DNA from: Jutongia huaianensis
Lineage (GTDB): Bacteria > Bacillota > Clostridia > Lachnospirales > Lachnospiraceae
Reading direction: 5' to 3'
Assembly: GCF_014384985.1 (NCBI RefSeq)
Contig: NZ_JACRSX010000001.1
Coordinates: 1 to 64,000 of the forward strand
DNA: 64,000 nt
Both the position numbers and the translations under genes were made by a program. The notes under the pieces are model-generated. The model saw nothing but the letters and a program-made list of their open reading frames with translations. It had not been told where the DNA came from and made no database searches. Shown here piece by piece: positions 9,650 to 16,223 of the stretch (its first letter is position 1; every line of letters begins with the position of its first letter).

Positions 9650-10291
9650 TCATCTCTTCGAATCACTCCCCTCCTCTTGCTCTTCCTGCACCAGTTTATA
9701 AAACTGTGTGCGGGAAATTTTCAAAATTGATGCAGCTTTCTGCGCTGTAATCTTCTTTTGGCTCCACTGATAATACACATTATCCCAGTCCTTCACTTCC
9801 TTTCTGGGACGTCCAAATTTCTTTCCCCTCTTCTTTGCAGCATCGATTCCTTCCCGCTGCCGTCTCCGTATGGTTTGTCTCTCCTGCTCTGCAATAGACG
9901 CTAATACTTCCACCAGTATATTGGTCACCATATCAATGATCCACTCCTGTCCCTCCGGGACTTCGATCATCGTTGTAGGTAGATCTAATACCATCAGCCG
10001 GATCCCCTGCTTTTGGAACCATTCCAGTTCTGCCTTGATATCTGCTTTGGATCTCGATAACCGGTCAAGGCTTTTTATGTATAATGTGTCCCCTCTACGC
10101 AGTCCCAGTGACCCTTTCAGTGCCTGATATCCCGGTCGTTCCAGATCCTTACCGGACATCTTATCGGTAACGATATTCTCCTCCGGAACATACTTTCTAA
10201 GCTCCGCAAGCTGCCGGTCAAGGTTCTGTCCGGTGGAGCTTACTCTTGCATACCCAAAACTGCGTCCCTGTTTTTTCTCCCCTTGTGTCAT
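9650..10291 (-). CDS. serine recombinase (resolvase/invertase family)
   Basis: About 213 residues. The catalytic domain shows YARVSSTGQNLDRQ, with the nucleophilic Ser after RV, and later YIKSLDRLSRS with the Arg residues of the active site. The C-terminal end has a linker GRPRKE and a Hin-like helix-turn-helix (ITAQKAASILKISRTQFYKL). This is the small resolvase/invertase type, not the large integrase type. Translation most likely starts at the ATG at 10289-10291 behind GGAAAGGTG. It stands between two mobile-type segments, so it may resolve or invert part of this island. No paired res or inversion sites were identified. Confidence 0.9.
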   Translation of the reverse strand: MTQGEKKQGRSFGYARVSSTGQNLDRQLAELRKYVPEENIVTDKMSGKDLERPGYQALKGSLGLRRGDTLYIKSLDRLSRSKADIKAELEWFQKQGIRLMVLDLPTTMIEVPEGQEWIIDMVTNILVEVLASIAEQERQTIRRRQREGIDAAKKRGKKFGRPRKEVKDWDNVYYQWSQKKITAQKAASILKISRTQFYKLVQEEQEEGSDSKR

Positions 10292-10332
10292 TGTAATCAC
10301 CTTTCCTTTTCAGCGAATTTTCTCTTTCCACC

Positions 10333-10369
10333 AAAAAAAGACCGCTATAACTTTTCTGTTATAACGATC
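10333..10369 (-). terminator. intrinsic terminator upstream of the recombinase gene
   Basis: Arms at 10340-10351 and 10358-10369 (GTTATAAC core) around a 6-base loop, followed on the minus strand by seven T residues (10333-10339). It would end transcription of the row of small genes above before the recombinase gene. On the plus strand a T5 run also follows, so it may act in both directions. Confidence 0.75.
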
Positions 10370-10378
10370 TTTTTCAGC

Positions 10379-10585
10379 TTATAATTTTTTCAATTCAAAA
10401 TCCGAGCAAAACATTCGCCCTTTCATATCATGCTTTTTTATATCACAATAGCAAGACGCATCTCCATCAATTGACCATATATCAATTCGCACTGCTTCTG
10501 GCTTAATATGTGCATTGGTCGGATCATACCAATGTGTACATAACGCACACTTTTTTGTCTGAGTTACATTTACATTCAGCGTAAT
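10379..10585 (-). CDS. small Cys-rich protein with a non-standard start codon
   Basis: An open frame of up to 68 residues containing KKCALCTHWYDPTNAHIKPE, later SCYCDIKKHD and a final FCSDFELKKL. The CxxC...CxC...C pattern suggests a zinc-binding mini-protein. I recall similar CxxCxxWYDPTN proteins in Firmicutes mobile elements. There is no ATG, GTG or TTG at its N-terminal end. The frame opens straight after a TAA at 10586-10588 with ATT (10583-10585), and CTG follows at 10577-10579. AGGAAG sits 6 bases before the ATT, so initiation at ATT is possible. A lost upstream start is the alternative. Confidence 0.5.
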   Translation of the reverse strand: MTLNVNVTQTKKCALCTHWYDPTNAHIKPEAVRIDIWSIDGDASCYCDIKKHDMKGRMFCSDFELKKL

Positions 10586-10619
10586 TTATCACTTCCTGTT
10601 CTCAACCAGCTAAAACTGA

Positions 10620-10808
10620 TTATCCATTTCTTAAGCGATCCGCCTTATCTCGGTTTCTCTCTGCTCTGTCATACGCATCCCGTGCTTTGGCATAATGCTC
10701 ATCACCTTTTCCATTCTTAGCATATGCCCATTCCCGATTACCTTTTCTCTCATAAGTATCTGCTGTTGATTCAAACCTTTTTATTTGTGTGTCTTTATTA
10801 AATGCCAT
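10620..10808 (-). CDS. small charged hypothetical protein
   Basis: 62 residues, strongly charged and probably helical (KARDAYDRAERNRDKADRLRNG at the end), with no membrane segment. GGGGAG lies about 6 bases before the ATG. I do not recognise the family. It belongs to a run of tiny same-strand genes below the Mor-like regulator, with 14 bases to the next one upstream. Confidence 0.6.
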   Translation of the reverse strand: MAFNKDTQIKRFESTADTYERKGNREWAYAKNGKGDEHYAKARDAYDRAERNRDKADRLRNG

Positions 10809-10822
10809 AAACGCACTCCCCT

Positions 10823-11026
10823 TTACCAGTTATAATCATCCCTTTTCCTGTTTGCATATGCATCAGCTTTCTCACTTGCAGTCCTCAATCCAGCTTCCAT
10901 TCTACTATAAGCCTCTCTCTGTTCTGCAGTAAATTTCTCTGTATTCTTTGAACTTCTGTGAGCTGTCTTTGCCATGTCATTCGCAATATAACTACCTGCT
11001 CTAGCTGCTGATTCCCAAAATCCCAT
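10823..11026 (-). CDS. small charged hypothetical protein
   Basis: 67 residues, basic and helical, beginning MGFWESAARAGSYIAND and ending NRKRDDYNW. Its makeup resembles the neighbouring 62-residue protein (many Ala, Arg, Lys and Asp), and the pair may be distant relatives. Family not recognised. It lies 38 bases below the next small gene on the same strand. Confidence 0.6.
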   Translation of the reverse strand: MGFWESAARAGSYIANDMAKTAHRSSKNTEKFTAEQREAYSRMEAGLRTASEKADAYANRKRDDYNW

Positions 11027-11064
11027 AATTTATTCCTCGTCCTTTCTTACCAAATAGTAATGTT

Positions 11065-11265
11065 TTATACCAAACCTCGTTTTTTTGCTTCCTGATATGT
11101 GACATCATATAAATAATGTCCTTCTTCTTCCGCTTGCCGTAATTTTCGCATTACAACAGCATCAGAAGCTTTTTTTAATTTTTGAACATAATTTTTTTCA
11201 ATTCTATCCAAAGAATCTTGCGTTTTTCTGTTTACATAATCTATTGCATCATCAAAAGTACTCAT
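11065..11265 (-). CDS. small hypothetical protein
   Basis: 66 residues from the ATG at 11263-11265, which has GGAGGAGAT upstream. The longer frame from 11295 would overlap the Mor-like gene and lacks a good ribosome site. The protein is charged and probably coiled coil (DSLDRIEKNYVQKLKKASDAV), ending YDVTYQEAKKRGLV. Family not recognised. It lies 26 bases after the Mor-like gene, so the two are likely co-transcribed. Confidence 0.6.
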   Translation of the reverse strand: MSTFDDAIDYVNRKTQDSLDRIEKNYVQKLKKASDAVVMRKLRQAEEEGHYLYDVTYQEAKKRGLV

Positions 11266-11291
11266 AATTAACATCTCCTCCCTACAAATAA

Positions 11292-11564
11292 TCATTTCTC
11301 TTGCGCCAATATCTGCCGCACCCGGCTCTCCGAATATCCATATTTCGTTGCCAACTTCCTTGTACTCTCCCCCTCCCCGTGTTCCGTACAGATTCTTCGT
11401 GCGATATAGTCACTGGAATAAAATTTCAGAGGAAATGTAAGCTGCTGTCCGCGAAAATGCTTAAACAACGTATAAGCGTTATCTATTCCTATTTCCTCTG
11501 CCACTTCCGTGTAAATGCCTGCTAACTCCTGAGCAGATACATCCTTTAAAAGTGCTCCCTGCAT
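11292..11564 (-). CDS. Mor-like transcription activator
   Basis: 90 residues. The C-terminal 30 residues form a helix-turn-helix (STRKLATKYGYSESRVRQIL). The N-terminal half (LAGIYTEVAEEIGIDNAYTLFKHFRGQQLTFP) is like the dimerisation part of Mor/Mga-type proteins (PF08765). The clear ribosome site GGGGAGGTG precedes the start. In phage Mu, Mor switches on middle genes. Here it may control the small genes below or the recombination genes above. No phage structural genes are present. Confidence 0.75.
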   Translation of the reverse strand: MQGALLKDVSAQELAGIYTEVAEEIGIDNAYTLFKHFRGQQLTFPLKFYSSDYIARRICTEHGEGESTRKLATKYGYSESRVRQILAQEK

Positions 11565-11712
11565 CCTGCACCTCCCCTTTCTTTATTAATGTGACTATAT
11601 TTTACAACCGTTCCATTGTAATTTGAACGCCTTTTTTATCTTATAATCTACACTGCTAAATTATCGTTTTCCTCTCCCCGGCATACACTCGCAGGATCTC
11701 CTCGATCTTCTC

Positions 11713-11988
11713 CTAGGACGTGATCTGCAGCCACTCATATTTCAGATAAAGCTGGTACAGTTCATCCAGCAGATTTTCCGCCTGCAGCCCGGTTTCTATG
11801 ATCTCTTTGCTGATCTCCTCCTTGTAAAGGAAATATTCATTCATATTCTCATAGAAAGAGATCTTGTTGCAGTTTTCGTATATCTCCCGGTTGGTGCCGG
11901 AGAGCATCTGGTACTTGAACAGTGAATGCTCCCTCTGTACCTTCCGGAGAAGTTTCTTTTCCAAAACGCCGCATTCTCTTCTACGCAT
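11713..11988 (-). CDS. hypothetical protein coupled to recT
   Basis: 91 residues from the ATG at 11986-11988, which has GAGGAGG 6 bases upstream and overlaps the end of recT by 8 bases. Earlier in-frame ATGs lack this spacing. The protein is helical and charged with several Tyr (ENMNEYFLYKEEISKEIIE). It vaguely resembles DUF3848-type proteins of Lachnospiraceae elements, but I am not sure. Translational coupling to recT suggests a role in the same recombination module. The 148 bases downstream, before the Mor-like gene, show no gene. Confidence 0.55.
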   Translation of the reverse strand: MRRRECGVLEKKLLRKVQREHSLFKYQMLSGTNREIYENCNKISFYENMNEYFLYKEEISKEIIETGLQAENLLDELYQLYLKYEWLQITS

Positions 11989-12784
11989 GCTCATCCTCCT
12001 CGATATATTCTCCCTCAATCTCGGTCATATCCTCTGCCAGCACGGACTTGATGGTCTCGTCACTGGCGATTGCCCGTAAGCATTCCGTTTTCAGGGGAGC
12101 GAACTTTAACACCTTTTTGATCGCTGTTTTCTTTGCCATAGATTCGAAATCGGTCTTCCACGGAGAAAATCCCTCGAAGGACGGGGAATACCGTTCCGCA
12201 TGAGCGACAACGGACTCTTTGTTCAGCACCTCAAAGCCGTAGCCGCCGTTGGTGAGCTTAAATAACGCATAGACATACATCATCTCGCCCCGACCTTCCA
12301 TTGCCGGGATGTGGCGCAATCTGCTTTCCAGCCCCAGTTCATACTCGAAGAGGTCATTTGCCCGGACGATATGTGCCTGTATGGTCTGCACGTTGTCATT
12401 GCGGTATACCAGATCGATCATGCCTTTATAGCCGATCTGAAACTGGCACTCGATGACATCCTTTTTCTTATTTTTATACGGGATCAGATATGCCTGTCCC
12501 AGCGGCGTATTCGGCTCCAGCCCAAGCTGTGCGGCATTCATCAGTGCCGCAATAAAGGACATGGGTGTACACTGTGCCAGTGCAGGAGTATTGTTGACCG
12601 CCGTCAGCGCCATCCGGATAAACCGCTCCGGTGTCAGCACCGAAGGCAGCGCTTTCCGGATCTCCGGTTCCAGTGTCTTGATCATGTCCACGATGGACAT
12701 GTTTGTTGTCAGTTTGATCCCGTCATTCTTCTTTGCAGCCCCAGTGTTTTCTGCTTTCGCTGCCAGTTCTTCTTTAAAATTCAT
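11981..12784 (-). CDS. recT: RecT-family single-strand annealing protein
   Basis: 267 residues from the ATG at 12782-12784 (GGAG upstream). It carries RecT family blocks: QCTPMSFIAALMNAAQLGLE, GQAYLIPYKNKKKDVIE and CQFQIGYKGMIDLVYRN, followed by a GYGFEV block and a conserved KTAIKKVLKFAP segment. RecT proteins anneal complementary single strands during phage or element recombination and act with an exonuclease. The YqaJ-type exonuclease gene lies upstream across a structured 164-base gap. The acidic C-terminal tail (EIEGEYIEEDEHA) is typical. Confidence 0.95.
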   Translation of the reverse strand: MNFKEELAAKAENTGAAKKNDGIKLTTNMSIVDMIKTLEPEIRKALPSVLTPERFIRMALTAVNNTPALAQCTPMSFIAALMNAAQLGLEPNTPLGQAYLIPYKNKKKDVIECQFQIGYKGMIDLVYRNDNVQTIQAHIVRANDLFEYELGLESRLRHIPAMEGRGEMMYVYALFKLTNGGYGFEVLNKESVVAHAERYSPSFEGFSPWKTDFESMAKKTAIKKVLKFAPLKTECLRAIASDETIKSVLAEDMTEIEGEYIEEDEHA

Positions 12785-12821
12785 ATTAATCTCCATTCCG
12801 CAGACGCTTGTCGTCGAAGGA

Positions 12822-12927
12822 ATCGCGATTCAAATATCAAATTTGAATCTGCGATCAGGGCTACTTTGTGACGCCTGCGGCACAAATAGCCGTGTGAAAA
12901 ATAATGTATCGGCAGTATTTTTCACAC
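12822..12927. other. three consecutive hairpins between yqaJ-type and recT genes
   Basis: Hairpin 1: arms GATTCAAAT (12827-12835) and ATTTGAATC (12841-12849) with a 5-base loop, extended by ATCGC/GCGAT across a 1-base bulge. Hairpin 2: GCTA and TTTGTG (12860-12870, one bulged base) against CACAAATAGC (12881-12890). Hairpin 3: a perfect 12-bp inverted repeat GTGTGAAAAATA (12892-12903) and TATTTTTCACAC (12916-12927). None has a run of T typical of a terminator on the minus strand. Possible roles are mRNA processing, translational control of recT, or protein binding. No convincing gene lies in the gap. Confidence 0.6.
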
Positions 12928-12948
12928 TATCCTCTTTTCCTTTCTGCC

Positions 12949-13899
12949 TTATGCCGCAGTCCTTACCAGAAATCGTCTGCTCGCTGTCTGACTGCAGAAC
13001 TTCCGGTATACCTCCGGCATTTCCTGTTTCAGCCGTTTTGTGTCCAGCCGGTTGCTGATACTTTTCTTCCAACTGACAAGGAAATGGTCATTCTCTGCCA
13101 CCTCTGCCTCCTTCATATACAGTTTGACCTCCTGTTCGATCTGCAGCTTTTCCGTTTTCAGCTTGTCCATGAGCCGGTCGATCTCCTGTCTGCGCTGCAG
13201 CTTTTCATCAAACCCAAGCAGCGGCACCGACATATCTTCCCGGCTGTCTTTGAAATAGCTGTTGATAAATTCGTTGGCTGTGGCAGAACCATCCGGCTCC
13301 GGCATGATCTCTGCTTTTACATGCTCCTCCCAGAAGTTCTTTTCCAACCGGATCAGGTTCCGTATCACTTCCTCGTCCCTCTCGATCCGGACAAACTTAA
13401 ACTCTCTGCCGTAAATGACCACGGCAATGTACCAGGCGTCCGCATTCAGGACTGCCATGTAATGATAGCACTGCGCCAGATAGTGTGCCGGCACCTTCCC
13501 GTCCTTCCACTTGTCTGCAGAATACGGTGATGCCGTCTTGCACTCCAGTCCGATCAGACCGTTTTCTTTCCCTACGATCAGCCGATCCACATCCGCCAGC
13601 ATAAACGGATACTCCGGATAAATGTACATCTGGTTGCTGCGGCGTACCTTAAATCCTGTCTCCTCACAGAACCGCTCTGCGACATACTGTTCCAGATCCC
13701 GCCCTAACCGCATGGATTCGTTATCTTTGTCCTGCTCCGGGATCTCCTCTGTTGTCTTGTCCATATAGACATCCATTGGGCTGACGTAAGGATTTAACCC
13801 GCACACGGCTCCTGCATCGGATCCGCCGATCCCCTGTTTACGGAGTTTGAGCCATTCCCCCCTCGTCATATTCTTTGTCTTTGCTAAGATCTTACACAT
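12949..13899 (-). CDS. YqaJ-type viral recombinase / exonuclease
   Basis: About 316 residues from the ATG at 13897-13899 (AAGGTG upstream; the GTG at 13908 overlaps that site). The N-terminal half is a lambda-exonuclease-like PD-(D/E)xK fold: GIGGSDAGAVCGLNPY, LGRDLEQYVAERF, ADVDRLIVG and GLECKTASPY, then QCYHYMAV. The second half contains a long coiled coil (about 225-275). The enzyme is expected to chew one DNA strand and feed RecT. Order yqaJ-recT on one strand fits a two-component recombination module of a mobile element. Confidence 0.9.
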   Translation of the reverse strand: MCKILAKTKNMTRGEWLKLRKQGIGGSDAGAVCGLNPYVSPMDVYMDKTTEEIPEQDKDNESMRLGRDLEQYVAERFCEETGFKVRRSNQMYIYPEYPFMLADVDRLIVGKENGLIGLECKTASPYSADKWKDGKVPAHYLAQCYHYMAVLNADAWYIAVVIYGREFKFVRIERDEEVIRNLIRLEKNFWEEHVKAEIMPEPDGSATANEFINSYFKDSREDMSVPLLGFDEKLQRRQEIDRLMDKLKTEKLQIEQEVKLYMKEAEVAENDHFLVSWKKSISNRLDTKRLKQEMPEVYRKFCSQTASRRFLVRTAA

Positions 13900-13920
13900 C
13901 CCTGTCACCTTTCCTTTCCG

Positions 13921-13981
13921 CTGTCACGCAGCAATGCTGTTCTTCCCTTTATCCCTGTCATGCGGCAATGCTGATCTTTCC
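13921..13981. repeat. imperfect direct repeat, about 27 bp, two copies
   Basis: Copies at 13921-13947 and 13955-13981 share ctgtca-gc-gcaatgctg-tctt with a few mismatches, and are offset by 34 bases. The second covers the last codons of the DUF5688 gene (KISIAA stop at 13958) and the first lies just after it, so this looks like a small tandem duplication of the gene end. Confidence 0.6.
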
Positions 13982-14896
13982 GGTAGCTCTGTGGTACTGA
14001 TATACCGAATCCGAAAGATATTCTTCCGCAGATACACACTCCCTGTTGACCGCCTTTACCATTTCCTTCAGTTCCTTTGCATGATTCTCCCCTCTCTGTG
14101 CCATCACGATTGCTTCGTGGATGGAGCTTGGCAGGATATACAAGTGGTCGCACTGCAGTTTCTGGCAAAGCTCCTCTAACACCTCCGGATAGAGAATGCT
14201 GCCAAACCCGTTGATCCGCCTGTAGTTTGTCACCACATACATTGGCTCTTCCGGTGCACCGTCACATTCTTCTATGATCTCCTCCGGCAGGATCTCTCCT
14301 TTCCCTGTCAGAGAACGTATCATCTCCGTATAGGAAAGCATCTGCACCGGCATGAGGTACTTCATGTTCTCCATCGCCGTTTCAAACAATTCCTCCTCGG
14401 TAATGCCCCACTGCTCCAGAAGACCTTCCGTCACTCTCATACTGGAGCAGGCGTTCCACTCCTCCTTCACCACGATACGGTAGATCACAGCAAGGTCAAG
14501 AAACGCCCGGTGCGGTATCTCTTCCAGAAGCTCCTTGTTCTTCTCCCCGCTTATCACGGTAAAGATGATCTTGTTTTTTACTTCCTCGAACCGGGTGACA
14601 TCCCCGATGAGACCAATGCTCACCTTTTCCTGCATCATTTGATATTTTTCCTTGATGTCCTGTACCAGAACGGAAAGTGCTAATCCTCTCTGGTACCGCT
14701 CATACAGTTCCTGGCAGTAAAAATTCGGCGAATGCTGATCTTTTCCGTTCTTTTTATAGATATTGAACGCCTCAATCTCGCCCAGATTCACCTTCCGGAC
14801 TTTCTGTATACGGATCTCATGATCCTCTCTAAAAAGTCCTCTCAATTTCTTCCACATCTCTTCCTTAAACTCCTCATAGGTTATTGTTCTTGCCAT
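13958..14896 (-). CDS. DUF5688-family protein
   Basis: 312 residues from the ATG at 14894-14896 with AAGGAGAT upstream. It starts MARTITYEEFKEEMWKKL and contains IGLIGDVTRFEEV, then PHRAFLDLAVIYRI and MYVVTNYRRINGFGSILYPEVL. These match the DUF5688 proteins common in Lachnospiraceae mobile elements. Function is unknown. No nuclease or ATPase motif is visible, and it appears soluble. It lies between the DUF932 gene and the recombination genes, probably in one transcription unit. Confidence 0.75.
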   Translation of the reverse strand: MARTITYEEFKEEMWKKLRGLFREDHEIRIQKVRKVNLGEIEAFNIYKKNGKDQHSPNFYCQELYERYQRGLALSVLVQDIKEKYQMMQEKVSIGLIGDVTRFEEVKNKIIFTVISGEKNKELLEEIPHRAFLDLAVIYRIVVKEEWNACSSMRVTEGLLEQWGITEEELFETAMENMKYLMPVQMLSYTEMIRSLTGKGEILPEEIIEECDGAPEEPMYVVTNYRRINGFGSILYPEVLEELCQKLQCDHLYILPSSIHEAIVMAQRGENHAKELKEMVKAVNRECVSAEEYLSDSVYQYHRATGKISIAA

Positions 14897-14940
14897 GTTA
14901 ATCTCCTTTTCTGTGATCAATTTTTCCTGTTAAAATAATC

Positions 14941-14970
14941 AAGGCACCCGGTACAAAAGCCGGATGCCTT
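14941..14970. other. strong intergenic hairpin
   Basis: AAGGCACCCGG and CCGGATGCCTT pair around an 8-base loop, with one mismatch. It lies between the DUF932 stop (15045) and the DUF5688 start (14896). On the minus strand it is followed by GATTATTTTAAC, a weak T-tract, so it may be a leaky terminator or an mRNA-stabilising structure. Confidence 0.45.
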
Positions 14971-15044
14971 CTGTGTTTGCAATACATTCTGTACCTTCTG
15001 TTTGTGATACGTTTCTGATACAGACATCTTGGAACTCTCAACTG

Positions 15045-15980
15045 CTACGCCGCCATCACCAGACGATACGCCTTGTCTGTCAGGGGATTTCCCTCCATTG
15101 TCTTGTTAAAGAGTGTCTCCTGATAATTCTTCGTCCGGCGGATCGGTGCTGCATGTGTTGCAAAGTCCGACACCGCATTGATAAAACGGTAGCCGTTCTT
15201 CCTTACCCCCTGCAGATCCGGAGCGTCATAATATCTTGCCGCCATATCCTTTCGAAGCCGCAGGATATTTTTCTCCGTCGTCTCCGAGGCATCATCCGCG
15301 ATCGGGAGCAGCTCCTGAATATATTCCTCTACCGCGGCATCCGTCAGACGTTTCCGGGACAGATCTTCAAAACCTTTCCCCAGCTCGTTCATGTAATCCT
15401 CCGCCATAAACAGGGTCTCTCTGGCATCCTCCAGCTTTGCTGCAATGTCACCGGTATGGTGGATACTCCAGCACCGGTCTGCCGTATTCAGTGCCAGATT
15501 CAATGTATTATTGCAGACCACCCGAATCGGTGTCATTGCAATCTTGATCGCTCCGGAACCATCGTGAGTATTACTGAATACTAGATACGGCAAAATCTGT
15601 TCCCCCTGAATGATGTACCGGGTCGGCAGCTTGGCAAGGATCCACGTCTTTCTCCCGCCCATCAGACTGCCTGCTGTTTCATACCGTACTCCTTCTCCCA
15701 GCAGTTCATCCGTAAAGGCAAAGGCATCCCGGTTCTGCACTACCTTGTACCGGCTTGTGACCACACCGAGGATACTTCCATCCTGCTGGCGGACGTTGGC
15801 AAAATATCCCGGCACCTTGACACCGTCCTGCGTAAAGACCGGTCTCTGTACCACGTCCCAGTCCAGTCCCGCAGCGATCAACGCCTCTTTGGAATCCGGT
15901 GCCTCCTCTACCTGTGTCCCAAGACCATGCCACGGTCTTTCCCTCCCTGTAAACATCATGGTTTCTACTTCTGCTGACAT
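15045..15980 (-). CDS. DUF932 phage/plasmid-like protein
   Basis: 311 residues from the ATG at 15978-15980 with AAAGGAGAG upstream; the frame extends further up without a usable start. Typical family blocks are GRERPWHGLGTQVEEAPDS near the N-terminus, VVTSRYKVVQNRDAFAF, GGRKTWILAKLP, and FSNTHDGSGAIKIAMTPIRVVCNNTL in the middle. DUF932 proteins are abundant on plasmids and phages, and their biochemical role is unsettled. It is the first gene of the element-type unit reading down to recT. A promoter-like sequence lies about 120 bases upstream. Confidence 0.85.
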   Translation of the reverse strand: MSAEVETMMFTGRERPWHGLGTQVEEAPDSKEALIAAGLDWDVVQRPVFTQDGVKVPGYFANVRQQDGSILGVVTSRYKVVQNRDAFAFTDELLGEGVRYETAGSLMGGRKTWILAKLPTRYIIQGEQILPYLVFSNTHDGSGAIKIAMTPIRVVCNNTLNLALNTADRCWSIHHTGDIAAKLEDARETLFMAEDYMNELGKGFEDLSRKRLTDAAVEEYIQELLPIADDASETTEKNILRLRKDMAARYYDAPDLQGVRKNGYRFINAVSDFATHAAPIRRTKNYQETLFNKTMEGNPLTDKAYRLVMAA

Positions 15981-16097
15981 AACTGCCACTCTCCTTTCCG
16001 CTCTTGTGAGCATAAAAATAAGGACAGACCACGATGATCTATCCTTGAAATTTTGTGTGTTACGGACACAAACCGTTGCTGGGCGCCCCCTATCACA

Positions 16098-16132
16098 TTT
16101 ATAATATATGACTATAACTTTCAACTTTTCAA
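16098..16132 (-). promoter_or_regulatory. putative promoter of the DUF932 unit
   Basis: On the minus strand TTGAAA (16127-16132) is followed after 18 bases by TATATT (16103-16108). A second pair, TTGAAA (16119-16124) and TATAAA (16098-16103), has 15-base spacing. The leader then contains a hairpin, TTTGTGT/ACACAAA (16052-16072), before the DUF932 start. Confidence 0.45.
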
Positions 16133-16223
16133 TCAATTTATATGCAGAAAATCTGTAGAATCACTAATATATATGCCGTTCTGCGAACAGCAACCATTCT
16201 GATCATGGTAGCTGTATTCCTAT

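Noticed and set aside
12830..13072. 80-codon minus-strand frame between recT and the exonuclease gene
   Set aside because: Most of it overlaps the exonuclease gene in another frame, and the rest runs through the hairpin region without a ribosome site.
11292..13899. Prophage
   Set aside because: RecT, YqaJ and Mor-like genes are phage-type, but no terminase, portal, capsid, tail or lysis gene is present in the window.
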